From Desulfobacula sp. (lineage in GTDB: Bacteria > Desulfobacterota > Desulfobacteria > Desulfobacterales > Desulfobacteraceae), in assembly GCA_018702715.1 (NCBI GenBank), contig JABIYQ010000389.1, positions 1-14,027 on the forward strand: 14,027 bases of DNA, given 5' to 3'. The position numbers and the translations under genes are program-made. Shown here one piece after another: positions 1-7,093 of the stretch; the first letter of the stretch is position 1, and every line of letters starts with the position of its first letter. Under the pieces are notes generated by a model. That model saw only the letters and a list, made by a program, of their open reading frames with translations. It was not told the DNA's origin and made no database searches.

Positions 1-1
1 A

Positions 2-400
2 GATGCACTCCAGCAACTTTTTGAAACATGGCCTGGTGCAGTGTTCAGTGAAAACTCTAAATCCATTGAGCCCTTTTTAAATCAGATATTCAATCTGGAT
101 AAGACCAAAGAATCCCGCCCATTCAATCTTTTAATAAAAGGAACGAATTTTCAAATTAATGTATGGAAGGCCTTATTACAGATACCCAGCGGAAATGTGG
201 TGAGTTATCAAGATATTGCTGAATATATTGGCCGCCCAAAAGCATTTCGAGCGGTTGCAAGTGCTATTGCCATTAATCCGGTTGCCTACTTGATACCATG
301 CCATAGGGCTATTTCTAAATCAGGTAAAATTCATCAATATCGATGGGGCTCTTCAAGAAAAAAGGCTATTGTTGGATGGGAAGCTGCAAAAAGTGCATAG
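2..400 (+). CDS. Ada/Ogt-type methylated-DNA--protein-cysteine methyltransferase, C-terminal part
   Basis: The reading frame is open to the left edge, so the 5' end lies outside the window; the internal GTG at 41 need not be a start. The visible 132 codons carry the O6-alkylguanine-DNA alkyltransferase domain: the helix-turn-helix part with the RAVA arginine-finger segment, then the active-site motif IPCHR with its acceptor Cys at visible residue 100, then QYRWG and a C-terminal GWEAAK. By family knowledge the enzyme moves methyl groups from O6-methylguanine (and O4-methylthymine) to its own Cys and acts once. The QYRWG...KKAIVGWEA tail resembles the C-terminal domain of Ada-type fusions (Ada regulator plus transferase) more than stand-alone Ogt, but the N-terminal metal-binding and AraC domains would lie off the window, so ada versus ogt stays open. 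No clear intrinsic terminator follows. Confidence 0.9.
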   Translation, partial: DALQQLFETWPGAVFSENSKSIEPFLNQIFNLDKTKESRPFNLLIKGTNFQINVWKALLQIPSGNVVSYQDIAEYIGRPKAFRAVASAIAINPVAYLIPCHRAISKSGKIHQYRWGSSRKKAIVGWEAAKSA

Positions 401-476
401 CAGAAATTGTTATCACAAAGGATAGTTAGGACAACCCGGTGATGTAGGGTTTTCTGTGATCCAGAGAAGAGAGTCA

Positions 477-530
477 ATGCCACTTCAAAATAGAGTTGAT
501 CCATGGGGAAATATAATTGCAACCGCAAGC
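477..530 (+). pseudogene. Relic: N-terminus of conserved 'MPLQNRVDPWG' protein
   Basis: The ATG at 477 opens a 43-codon frame (to 608) whose first ~18 residues read MPLQNRVDPWGNIIATAS. From memory, this closely matches the start of a widespread uncharacterised bacterial family of about 180 residues, whose members continue with an ARG.(L/M)MGNRG segment. Here the match stops abruptly after about 18 codons. The rest of the frame is the complement of a different relic (a DNA methylase on the - strand), so the gene has been cut off. Weak ribosome-binding site (AGAGAG). I infer a dead 5' fragment; the family's function is not known to me. Confidence 0.55.
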
Positions 531-556
531 CTGGTTTTTTTCTTGGATATTTTCAT

Positions 557-799
557 TAAAAAAAGGATGTGTGCTGTCAATTGTGCAGAAATACGATCGG
601 GCAGTTAATCGCTGAATCGGTTATCGCAATCCATGAAATTCCAGAGATTTCATGTCCGGATTCCCCATTGAAGTGCCTTGAACCGACTTAGATCATCCTT
701 ATTTACCAGGGCCTGTGACCATACCACTGGTTCAGGCCAGCCGTGTTTTTGCGAAACTTGTTGGATTGAAAATCCTTTGGAAAACTCGCTATTTACCCA
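557..799 (-). pseudogene. Relic of an N4/N6-type DNA methylase
   Basis: One continuous - strand frame from 799 to about 557 reads NSEFSKGFSIQQVSQKHGWP, then EPVVWSQALVNKDDLSRFKA and LQWGIRT, a TGA stop (652-650), then NLWNFMDCDNRFSD, a TAA stop (607-605), then LPDRISAQLTAHILFL. The pattern W..AL..KDDL.RFK.L.WG.RT..LWNF.DCD.RF.D..P.RI.AQL.AH matches, from memory, the region just before the catalytic core of DNA methylases of the N-4/N-6 family found next to ParB-like or mobile genes. The homology continues in frame across both stops, so this is a mutated fragment and not chance coding. The catalytic DPMAGGG part and both gene ends are missing. It butts directly against the + strand relic at 477-530. 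The perfect inverted repeat CATGAAAT/ATTTCATG (632-654) lies within it. Confidence 0.6.
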
Positions 800-910
800 T
801 TATGCCAATCCTGGCATTTTGAATAAATAGCACGATACCGTCTGCTGGCGAATGGTCAATTTTTTTAATATCTATCATACTGAACGAAAAAGAATATTTT
901 TTATTGTCTG

Positions 911-1327
911 TTATGGACATGATCTAATATCGCAATGGGGGCAGGCTTCAATTTTTTTAATAAAATCTCTAAGTTTTTTAAATGTCAGTTTGTCCATGGC
1001 ATGCTCCATTCGGCATGCAGTTCTGTCTGCAGTTTCTTCATCAACCTTTACGATTCTGAAAAAAAAATCTTTTAAAAAAATATGGCGCTGTTCTATCTCC
1101 ATTGCGATTTTTCTGCCTTCAGGAGTTAAGGTGACATATCCATAGGGCTCATAATTGATAAGCTTATTGTCGGCAAGCTTTTTCAACATTCCCGTAACAG
1201 AACCTCTTTTAATGTCCAATTTTTTAGCAATATCCTTTGATCGAGCCACTGTTTTTTGTGTCTGCAATGCAAGAATGGTTTCAAGATAATCTTCAAGGTT
1301 TTCTGAGAGCGACTCTTTTTTTATCAT
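911..1327 (-). CDS. DtxR/MntR-family metal-dependent transcriptional repressor
   Basis: A 138-residue winged-helix regulator. Residues ~1-70 form the DNA-binding domain (SENLEDYLETI... with recognition helix around RGSVTGMLKKL and wing YGYVTLTPEG). Residues ~71-138 form the metal-binding and dimerisation domain. No SH3-like third domain is present, so the size fits the short MntR/TroR type. Candidate metal ligands line up with the family: Asp13 and Glu16 in the first helix, His82 (QRH), and the C-x-x-E-H motif Cys105, Glu108, His109. A Cys at the first place of that motif is the DtxR/IdeR (iron) arrangement, where MntR has Glu. The tail ends in a Cys-rich CPHCDIRSCP. GGAG lies 8 bp before the ATG. 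It is divergent from feo remnants, so it probably once controlled ferrous iron uptake. Confidence 0.9.
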   Translation of the reverse strand: MIKKESLSENLEDYLETILALQTQKTVARSKDIAKKLDIKRGSVTGMLKKLADNKLINYEPYGYVTLTPEGRKIAMEIEQRHIFLKDFFFRIVKVDEETADRTACRMEHAMDKLTFKKLRDFIKKIEACPHCDIRSCP

Positions 1328-1355
1328 AATTTTTCTCCATTAAAGTAACACCATA

Positions 1356-1384
1356 TGTTTATATTTAACTATTTAGTAAGTCAA
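1356..1384 (-). promoter_or_regulatory. Candidate promoter/operator of the dtxR-like gene
   Basis: On the - strand TTGACT (1384-1379) is followed by TATAAA at 15 bp (1363-1358) or TAAACA at 17 bp (1361-1356). The spacer holds the small inverted repeat ACTA-TT-TAGT (1368-1377), a plausible autoregulatory operator. Spacing is not ideal, so this is moderate evidence. Confidence 0.4.
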
Positions 1385-1417
1385 ACATTTATTTTGTGAC
1401 CCCACCTTATTTTTTTA

Positions 1418-1446
1418 TTGACTGTATCAAAAGTTAGGCGTATAAA
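1418..1446 (+). promoter_or_regulatory. Sigma70 promoter of the remnant feo operon
   Basis: TTGACT (1418-1423), a 17-bp spacer, then TATAAA (1441-1446): an almost ideal housekeeping promoter about 50 bp before the first ATG (1495), reading rightward. A TTAGG half-site, as in DtxR-type operators, lies in the spacer (about 1434-1438). The promoter seems intact although most of the operon behind it is lost. Confidence 0.6.
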
Positions 1447-1494
1447 ACATTTTATATGAATTAACAAAATTCATGCACGGCACAGGGAGACAAA

Positions 1495-1621
1495 ATGGGA
1501 AAAATCAAATTAAGACATATGAATATGGAAGTGGTCGGCATTTTTAATAATTTTTAATACAACGCTGGCTTTGACACTTTCCATCTTCTTTTATCAGGTT
1601 GGAAGTGTTGTGCTCGCTTAA
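1495..1621 (+). pseudogene. feoB: feoB deletion relic: first-gene start fused to the feoB 3' end
   Basis: A strong ribosome-binding site (GGGAG) precedes ATG 1495, which opens a 20-codon frame (MGKIKLRHMNMEVVGIF...) ending at 1557. A different frame, open from about 1523, reads WKWSAFLIIFNTTLALTLSI followed by FFYQVGSVVLA and stops at 1621. This is the typical C-terminal transmembrane end of the ferrous iron transporter FeoB (WKW..F...T..LA......YQ.G). The ~650 preceding residues of FeoB, including its G-protein domain, are absent. The simplest reading is an internal deletion joining the start of the first feo gene (feoA or feoB; not identifiable) to the end of feoB near 1518-1526. The true downstream partner gene follows at once. 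Confidence 0.7.
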
Positions 1622-1639
1622 CAAAAAGGAATTATTTTC

Positions 1640-1807
1640 ATGGATAAAATTATTGTTGGTATTATTGTAGCAGGGGCGATTGTTTTTGCAATTAAAAATT
1701 TTATAAAAACATATCAAGGGAAGAAATCATGTAATTGTGGCAATGGAGGTTCATGCGAATCCAAAAGAACATGTCCTTCTGATTTTCCTATGACAAATAA
1801 AAAATAA
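1640..1807 (+). CDS. FeoB-associated Cys-rich membrane protein
   Basis: A 55-residue protein. AAGGA (1626-1630) lies 9 bp before the ATG. One N-terminal transmembrane helix (residues ~4-18, IIVGIIVAGAIVFAI) is followed by a basic stretch and a Cys-rich tail, KKSCNCGNGGSCESKRTC, with four Cys (31, 33, 39, 45). Size, single helix and Cys tail fit the small FeoB-associated proteins (FeoB_associated / Virus_attach_P12 type) found at the end of feoAB operons, thought to help FeoB move Fe2+ at the inner membrane. Here the gene sits 18 bp after the feoB relic, so it is an orphan partner. Its frame is intact, so it may still be expressed from the promoter at 1418-1446. Confidence 0.75.
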   Translation: MDKIIVGIIVAGAIVFAIKNFIKTYQGKKSCNCGNGGSCESKRTCPSDFPMTNKK

Positions 1808-1874
1808 GTAATAATAAAAAAAAATTTAGATAAATCCATATTGCCTTCTACTTTATTTGATTTGCATATAGATT

Positions 1875-1891
1875 TGGTATGAAAGTTGCTT
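1875..1891 (+). promoter_or_regulatory. Possible sigma54 promoter before lon
   Basis: TTGGTATGAAAGTTGCT has the GG (1876-1877), ten bases, GC (1888-1889) spacing required by sigma54 RNA polymerase, with a full TTGCT at the -12 side but two changes in the -24 block. The start point would be near 1900, some 77 bp before the lon ATG. A poor sigma70 alternative (TTGCCA 1898, TATAAT 1919, 15-bp spacer) lies nearby. No sigma32-like heat-shock promoter is visible. Confidence 0.35.
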
Positions 1892-1976
1892 TTTAAGTTG
1901 CCAGACTTAAAACAATATTATAATAAGAGTAGTATCTTTCCATTGTATCCTATCAATTTTTCTTATGAGGTGTCTT

Positions 1977-4376
1977 ATGAATGATGATAACAAACCCATT
2001 ACACCGGAAATAGTCGAAGAAGAGAGTGAAAACAAAGACGGTCAACTGGTTGAGCAAAGTATAAAACCAGATATTTTATATCTTATTCCTATCACTGGCC
2101 GTCCTCATTTGCCGGCTCAGGTTCAACCCCTTATAGTCAGCAAGAAAAGATGGGAAGAAACACTGACAAAAGCATCCAAAGATTCAAAAAATCTTTTGGG
2201 CCTTGCATATGTCAGAGAAGTAAAAGGTAAATACGTATATAAAGATGATTTTCCTAAAGTTGGTTGTGTAGTCAGGATGATGAATGTCGCTGATACCCAG
2301 GGAAATATTCAGTTTATTGCCCAGGGGCTTGAACGATTTCGAATCAAGCGGTTTTTGTCGGATAAACCGCCTTTTGTTGTCCAGGCTGAATATTTCACAA
2401 AAAAAGAGGAAAATGAAAATGAGCTTAAAGCCTATGCTATTGCTATTATTAATGCCATCAAACAATTGCTCTCACTGAATCCATTATACTCTGAAGAGGT
2501 TAGACAATATCTTGGGATGTTCAGCCCGAACCAGCCATCGCCCCTGACGGATTTTGCTGCAGGCATTACAACTGCTTCCGGGGATGATTTGCAGGAAATT
2601 TTAGAACTCGAATCTGTTATGGAACGGATGAAAAAAGTGATGATGCTGCTGCAAAAAGAGATAGAAATTGCAAAGCTTCATAGCAAAATACAAAAAGACG
2701 TTAATACACAGGTGGATGATAATAAACGTAAATTTTTCTTAAAGGAGCAGCTTAAGGCAATCCAAAAGGAACTTGGACTGCAAAAAGATGATAAGACTTC
2801 GGATGTGGACAAGTTTAAAGAGAAGTTTGCAAAACTTGTGCCGCCTGAACATGTGACTAAACGCTTTGAGGATGAGATTGAAAAATTATCAGTGCTTGAG
2901 ACTGGCTCTTCCGAATACGGTGTTACCAGAAATTATCTGGATTGGATTACATCCTTTCCATGGGGGGTCTATTCCGAGGATAATATTGATATTGATCGAG
3001 CCGAAAAAGTTCTTGATAGAGATCATTCAGGGCTTTCTGACGTCAAAGAAAGAATAATAGAATTTTTTGCTGCCGGAATTTATAAAAAAGATATTGCAGG
3101 TTCCATTATTCTCTTTGTAGGCCCTCCCGGTGTTGGTAAAACATCCATTGGAAAGTCAATCGCAGAAGCCGTTGGAAGAAAATTTTATCGTTTCAGTCTT
3201 GGTGGAATGAGAGATGAGGCCGAGATCAAAGGCCACCGCAGGACTTATGTGGGGGCATTGCCCGGAAGACTGGTTCAGGCCTTAAAGGATACAGGGGTGG
3301 CTAATCCTGTGATAATGCTGGACGAGGTGGATAAAATAGGAATGTCTTACCAGGGTGATCCGGCATCTGCCCTGCTCGAGGTACTTGACCCTGAGCAGAA
3401 CTCCGAATTCATGGATCACTACATGGATCTTCGGATTGATTTGTCAAAAGTCTTATTTATCTGCACGGCCAATCAACTGGATACCATTCCAGGGCCATTG
3501 TTGGACAGGATGGACCGGATTAATCTGTCCGGTTATATTACTGAAGAAAAAATGGAAATTGCAAGAAAGCACCTGTGGCCAAGACTTTTAAAACGAAATA
3601 ACCTGACATCCAGGAAAATTACCATTACAGACCCGACCATCCGGAAACTGATTGATGGTTATGCCAGGGAGGCAGGCGTCAGAAATCTTGAAAAGCTTTT
3701 AAATAAGATCATTAGAAAAAGTATTGTGACCATATTAAGAGAGAAAAAAGAGAGAATCAGGATCAATATTAACTCCCTGGAAGATTATCTGGGGGCACCG
3801 ATTTTTAAAAATGATAAACAGATGTCCGGCATAGGAGTTGTCACAGGACTTGCCTGGACCCAGCTTGGTGGGGTAACCCTTCCAATTGAGGCGGTAAAAG
3901 TCCATGGGGGAAGTCCCGGATTTAAGCTGACTGGAAAACTTGGGGAAGTAATGCAGGAATCTGCAACCATTGCGTATAGCCATGTCAGGGCCAATCTTGC
4001 TTCATTTAAAATAAAAAAAGAATATTTTGATACCGCCTTTATCCATATTCATGTGCCTGAAGGAGCAACCCCAAAAGATGGCCCAAGCGCCGGAGTCACG
4101 ATTGCAACAGCGATTGTTTCACTGGCAACAGGAAAAGTTGTTAATCGTCCCCTTGCCATGACAGGAGAGATAACTTTGACAGGGGAAGTCCTTCCTGTCG
4201 GCGGAATAAAAGAGAAAATCATTGCAGCACGAAGATCCGGCATTCGTGAGATTATCCTGCCCGAAGGTTGCATACCTGCTTTTAAAGAGCTTCCAGAGCA
4301 CATTAAAGAAGGTATAAAGTTTCATTTTGCAAAAAAATACAAAGACGTGTTTAAAATTGTATTTAATAATTTATAA
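1977..4376 (+). CDS. lon: Lon ATP-dependent protease
   Basis: Start chosen at ATG 1977 because GAGGT (1967-1971) lies just before it; an ATG 12 bp upstream (1965) is in frame but has no ribosome-binding site. The protein has 799 residues, the usual LonA length. Order: N-terminal substrate-binding LON domain (~residues 30-230, YLIPITGRPHLP...), helical linker, AAA+ ATPase with Walker A GPPGVGKTS from residue 382 and Walker B MLDEVD at ~447-452, sensor region, then the Ser-Lys protease domain with catalytic Ser704 in PKDGPSAGV and Lys745 in VGGIKEK. Lon is a cytoplasmic hexamer that unfolds and degrades damaged and regulatory proteins using ATP. Stands alone, convergent with the adenosine kinase gene. 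Confidence 0.97.
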   Translation: MNDDNKPITPEIVEEESENKDGQLVEQSIKPDILYLIPITGRPHLPAQVQPLIVSKKRWEETLTKASKDSKNLLGLAYVREVKGKYVYKDDFPKVGCVVRMMNVADTQGNIQFIAQGLERFRIKRFLSDKPPFVVQAEYFTKKEENENELKAYAIAIINAIKQLLSLNPLYSEEVRQYLGMFSPNQPSPLTDFAAGITTASGDDLQEILELESVMERMKKVMMLLQKEIEIAKLHSKIQKDVNTQVDDNKRKFFLKEQLKAIQKELGLQKDDKTSDVDKFKEKFAKLVPPEHVTKRFEDEIEKLSVLETGSSEYGVTRNYLDWITSFPWGVYSEDNIDIDRAEKVLDRDHSGLSDVKERIIEFFAAGIYKKDIAGSIILFVGPPGVGKTSIGKSIAEAVGRKFYRFSLGGMRDEAEIKGHRRTYVGALPGRLVQALKDTGVANPVIMLDEVDKIGMSYQGDPASALLEVLDPEQNSEFMDHYMDLRIDLSKVLFICTANQLDTIPGPLLDRMDRINLSGYITEEKMEIARKHLWPRLLKRNNLTSRKITITDPTIRKLIDGYAREAGVRNLEKLLNKIIRKSIVTILREKKERIRININSLEDYLGAPIFKNDKQMSGIGVVTGLAWTQLGGVTLPIEAVKVHGGSPGFKLTGKLGEVMQESATIAYSHVRANLASFKIKKEYFDTAFIHIHVPEGATPKDGPSAGVTIATAIVSLATGKVVNRPLAMTGEITLTGEVLPVGGIKEKIIAARRSGIREIILPEGCIPAFKELPEHIKEGIKFHFAKKYKDVFKIVFNNL

Positions 4377-4414
4377 GATGTTTCAATAGATACTGCCCAA
4401 TTAAAAATCTGAAA

Positions 4415-4450
4415 AATTTTCCCGGGTCCAAGCCGGAACTCGGGAAAATT
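4415..4450. terminator. Bidirectional terminator between lon and adenosine kinase gene
   Basis: Perfect 10-bp inverted repeat AATTTTCCCG / CGGGAAAATT with a 16-nt loop, located between the two convergent stop codons. The A/T ends give U-runs in both directions. Confidence 0.75.
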
Positions 4451-4476
4451 GGCGGTTTTAGGTCGTGCACTGAATA

Positions 4477-5457
4477 CTATATCAATTTTTTTATCCTTGT
4501 CCAGGCATCGCAAGGAAGCTGTGCTCCCATTATCTGACAGACCTCATAGCCGCAGGCTGAAGCAATTTGTCCACTTTTTTCAATGGAAAATCCATGGGCA
4601 ATCCCAAAAAGAAACCCAGCTGCCCAGAGATCTCCTGCTCCGGTTGTGTCGATGGGGTCATTTCCTGATTGAGCTTTAATCCTTGTGATAGTATCATTAT
4701 GTGATACACAACTGCCTCTTTTTCCAAGTTTCAGGACAGCATATGTGACATGTTGAGACATTATCCCAATTGCTTTTTGTTCATCTTCATACCCAGTATA
4801 TGCCTTTGCCTCATCTTCATTGGCAATAAGGATATCAACAAAATCTTTTATGATATCTTCAAGAATGTCTCTGGACGCGTTGACTACTTCAAAACTTGCA
4901 AGATCCAGGGCAATAAGAGATCCTGCGGCTCTGGCAGCTTTTATTGCAGCCATCATTAAATCCTTATTGAATAAAAGATATCCCTCAATCATGGAAATGG
5001 CTGTATCTTTAAACATGTCAGGAAAGATTAATTTTGGATCAAGTTCTGTGGATGCTCCAAGGAAAGTAAACATGGAGCGCTGGGCATCCGGAGTAATCAC
5101 AGATAAAACTTTACCAGTTGGTGAGTCTGAGATTGAAACAATAGGTTCAACATTGCATTTAATTATCTGTTTTTCAAATGCGCTTCCATATTCATCGTTA
5201 CCCCTTCTGCCGATAAATCTGGCATCTCCGCCAAGGTTTCCGACACCGACAATCGTATTGCATGCTGCCCCTCCGGGAACAATAACAGGTGTATGAATTG
5301 TTTGGGCTAATATCTGTCCAATATCCTTGTCTTCCACAAGGGTCATCCCGCCTTTTTCTTTTCCAAGGTTTGTTAAGAATTGATCAGATTCATTGATTAA
5401 GATATCAACAAGTGCAGAACCGATCCCTGTAATTCTTGTTATTCTTTTTTCTATCAT
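4477..5457 (-). CDS. PfkB-family adenosine kinase
   Basis: A 326-residue ribokinase-fold (PfkB) sugar kinase. Start placed at ATG 5457, preceded by GGAG at proper distance and giving the usual N-terminus (RITRITGIGSALVDILI). The frame stays open upstream to an ATG at 5544, which has no visible ribosome-binding site and would add 29 residues of unusual sequence. Motifs: substrate-binding PGGAACNT (residues 61-68), NEDEA (213-217) and the anion-hole/catalytic DTTGAGD ending in base Asp276. By family knowledge it phosphorylates a nucleoside with ATP in the cytoplasm. Adenosine is the likely substrate because the gene is divergent from metK and near ahcY, whose reaction releases adenosine and is pulled forward by its removal. 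Other PfkB substrates cannot be excluded from sequence alone. Confidence 0.87.
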   Translation of the reverse strand: MIEKRITRITGIGSALVDILINESDQFLTNLGKEKGGMTLVEDKDIGQILAQTIHTPVIVPGGAACNTIVGVGNLGGDARFIGRRGNDEYGSAFEKQIIKCNVEPIVSISDSPTGKVLSVITPDAQRSMFTFLGASTELDPKLIFPDMFKDTAISMIEGYLLFNKDLMMAAIKAARAAGSLIALDLASFEVVNASRDILEDIIKDFVDILIANEDEAKAYTGYEDEQKAIGIMSQHVTYAVLKLGKRGSCVSHNDTITRIKAQSGNDPIDTTGAGDLWAAGFLFGIAHGFSIEKSGQIASACGYEVCQIMGAQLPCDAWTRIKKLI

Positions 5458-5580
5458 GTTTTCTCCAGGAATATTAAAATTGGTGAATCCTTCCAAAATT
5501 TTGGGGTTTTCCGGGTAGGCACTCTTTTTGTTACTTTGAGACATCGCTTTTTGGGTAAAACCCTATTTAAATTTAGTCAA

Positions 5581-5608
5581 AGAATAAAAATTATGAGATA
5601 ATTGTCAA
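5581..5608 (-). promoter_or_regulatory. Candidate promoter of the adenosine kinase gene
   Basis: - strand TTGACA (5608-5603), 16-bp spacer, TATTCT (5586-5581). It would start transcription near 5574. A small hairpin GGGT-AAA-ACCC (5553-5563) falls in the early leader. Confidence 0.4.
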
Positions 5609-5668
5609 GTGATTTATGCTTTTTTTAAAAATATAGGCAAATATGACCCTATGGCAAGACCGTAATCA

Positions 5669-5697
5669 TTGACAAATAGAGAATAAAAATTTATTAA
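5669..5697 (+). promoter_or_regulatory. Candidate sigma70 promoter of metK
   Basis: TTGACA (5669-5674), 17-bp spacer, TATTAA (5692-5697), giving a ~60-nt leader before metK. No SAM-binding riboswitch architecture is recognisable in this short leader. Confidence 0.5.
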
Positions 5698-5762
5698 TAC
5701 AGGCTTATGATAGAGTGATTATTTAATATAAATTGGGAGTCTTGAGATAAAAGGAGTTTGAA

Positions 5763-6935
5763 ATGTCAGAAAAAAAATCTTACATGTTTACATCTGAATC
5801 TGTAACAGAAGGCCATCCTGATAAAGTGGCTGATGCCATATCCGACGGTATCCTTGATGCCATCATGGCCCAGGACAAAAAATGCAGGGTTGCCTGTGAG
5901 ACATTAGTGACCACAGGCCTTGCAATGGTTGCAGGCGAAATTACCACTGATTGCTATGTGGATATTCCCGAGGTGGTCAGAAATACAATTAAAGATATTG
6001 GATATAACTCCTCAAATATGGGATTTGACTGGCAGACATGCTCGGTTATAACAAGTATTGATCAACAGTCGGCCGATATTGCCCAGGGAGTTGATGAGGG
6101 AGCCGGGCTTTACAAAGAACAGGGTGCTGGTGATCAGGGACTGATGTTCGGCTTTGCCTCCAACGAAACCCCGGAACTTATGCCCATGCCCATTGTCTAT
6201 GCCCATAAACTGACCAAAAGGCTTGCCCAGGTTAGAAAAAATGGTGCTCTTGATTTTTTAAGACCGGATGGAAAATCCCAGGTAACAATTGAATATATCG
6301 ATGGCCAGCCAAAAAGGGTAGACACTGTTGTTGTTTCTACACAGCATTCTCCTGATGTGTCCTATGATGATTTAAAGGCTGCCATAATAAAAGAAGTGAT
6401 TCAAAAAGTAATTCCACAAGAGATGATAGACGGAGACACAAAATTTTTTATTAACCCCACAGGACGATTTGTTGTGGGAGGTCCCATGGGAGACTGTGGT
6501 GTTACCGGTCGAAAAATTATTGTAGATACCTATGGAGGCCAGGGCAGTCATGGTGGTGGTTGTTTTTCAGGCAAAGATCCTTCAAAAGTTGATAGGAGTG
6601 CATCCTACATGGGAAGATACGTGGCAAAGAACATTGTTGCATCCGGAATCGCAGATAAATGTGAGGTTCAGGTCGCATATGCAATAGGTGTTGCACAACC
6701 AGTCTCTCTTCTTGTTGATTTCATGGGGACTGGAAAGATATCTGAATCTAAAGCAATTGAGATTGTCAAAACAGTATTTGATTTAAGGCCTGCGGCAATT
6801 ATAGAAACTCTTGATCTTCTTCGCCCGATTTACAGGAAAACATCTTCCTATGGTCATTTTGGAAGAAAAGATCCTGATTTTTACTGGGAAAGAACTAACA
6901 AGGCAGATCAAATAAAGGATTTGGCCGGGATATAA
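5763..6935 (+). CDS. metK: S-adenosylmethionine synthetase (methionine adenosyltransferase)
   Basis: A 390-residue protein, the usual MetK length, with a strong AAGGAG ribosome-binding site. Signature blocks are all present: SESVTEGHPDKVADAISD (His18 of GHPDK is the ATP-binding His), GAGDQG (~residues 119-124), GPMGDCGVTGRKIIVDTYGG with the Arg-Lys pair that holds the triphosphate, and HGGGCFSGKDPSKVDRS with two more catalytic Lys. It makes S-adenosylmethionine from methionine and ATP as a cytoplasmic tetramer and supplies all cellular methylation. The glycine loop reads GGQGSHGGGC instead of the commoner GG..RHGGGA, which does not touch the catalytic residues. It is divergent from the adenosine kinase gene and followed by its own terminator and ahcY. 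Confidence 0.97.
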   Translation: MSEKKSYMFTSESVTEGHPDKVADAISDGILDAIMAQDKKCRVACETLVTTGLAMVAGEITTDCYVDIPEVVRNTIKDIGYNSSNMGFDWQTCSVITSIDQQSADIAQGVDEGAGLYKEQGAGDQGLMFGFASNETPELMPMPIVYAHKLTKRLAQVRKNGALDFLRPDGKSQVTIEYIDGQPKRVDTVVVSTQHSPDVSYDDLKAAIIKEVIQKVIPQEMIDGDTKFFINPTGRFVVGGPMGDCGVTGRKIIVDTYGGQGSHGGGCFSGKDPSKVDRSASYMGRYVAKNIVASGIADKCEVQVAYAIGVAQPVSLLVDFMGTGKISESKAIEIVKTVFDLRPAAIIETLDLLRPIYRKTSSYGHFGRKDPDFYWERTNKADQIKDLAGI

Positions 6936-6959
6936 TTTATTTTGTAACGATTGTAGTTT

Positions 6960-6998
6960 AAAAAGTCGCTTGAACTTGAATTTTAAGCGGCTTTTTTT
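6960..6998 (+). terminator. Intrinsic terminator after metK
   Basis: AAAAAGTCGCTT (6960-6971) pairs with AAGCGGCTTTTT (6985-6996) through one G-U pair and is followed by more T's. Classical rho-independent terminator 24 bp past the metK stop. Confidence 0.85.
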
Positions 6999-6999
6999 A

Positions 7000-7028
7000 T
7001 TGACTTTAAAAGCAAATACTTGTATTTT
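7000..7028 (+). promoter_or_regulatory. Candidate sigma70 promoter of ahcY
   Basis: TTGACT (7000-7005), 17-bp spacer, TATTTT (7023-7028). It begins directly at the end of the metK terminator, so ahcY can be transcribed apart from metK. The ~58-nt leader contains no recognisable SAH riboswitch. Confidence 0.5.
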
Positions 7029-7093
7029 GCATGAAAACAACATATCAACATATTTTGATATGACCATTTTAAAAAATAACAAGGAGTATAAAA

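Noticed and set aside
413..463. Hairpin ATCACA...TGTGAT with inner AACCC/GGGTT after the ada/ogt-like gene
   Set aside because: Short, interrupted stems and no following T-run; not convincing as a terminator.
605..652. TGA in the methylase relic as a second selenocysteine codon
   Set aside because: A TAA follows in the same frame, no Cys/Sec position is expected there, and both gene ends are missing.
852..1145. 97-codon rightward reading frame
   Set aside because: It is antisense to the well-supported DtxR-type gene and has no ribosome-binding site or known motif.
1495..1557. 20-codon frame MGKIKLRHMN... as a real small protein
   Set aside because: It has a good ribosome-binding site but runs over the FeoB C-terminal frame; a deletion junction explains it better.
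5545..5762. SAM riboswitch before metK
   Set aside because: No multi-stem structure or conserved SAM-binding motifs; a promoter at 5669 leaves only a short leader.
6936..7093. SAH riboswitch before ahcY
   Set aside because: The stretch is a terminator plus a promoter and a ~58-nt leader; the conserved SAH-riboswitch core is not seen.
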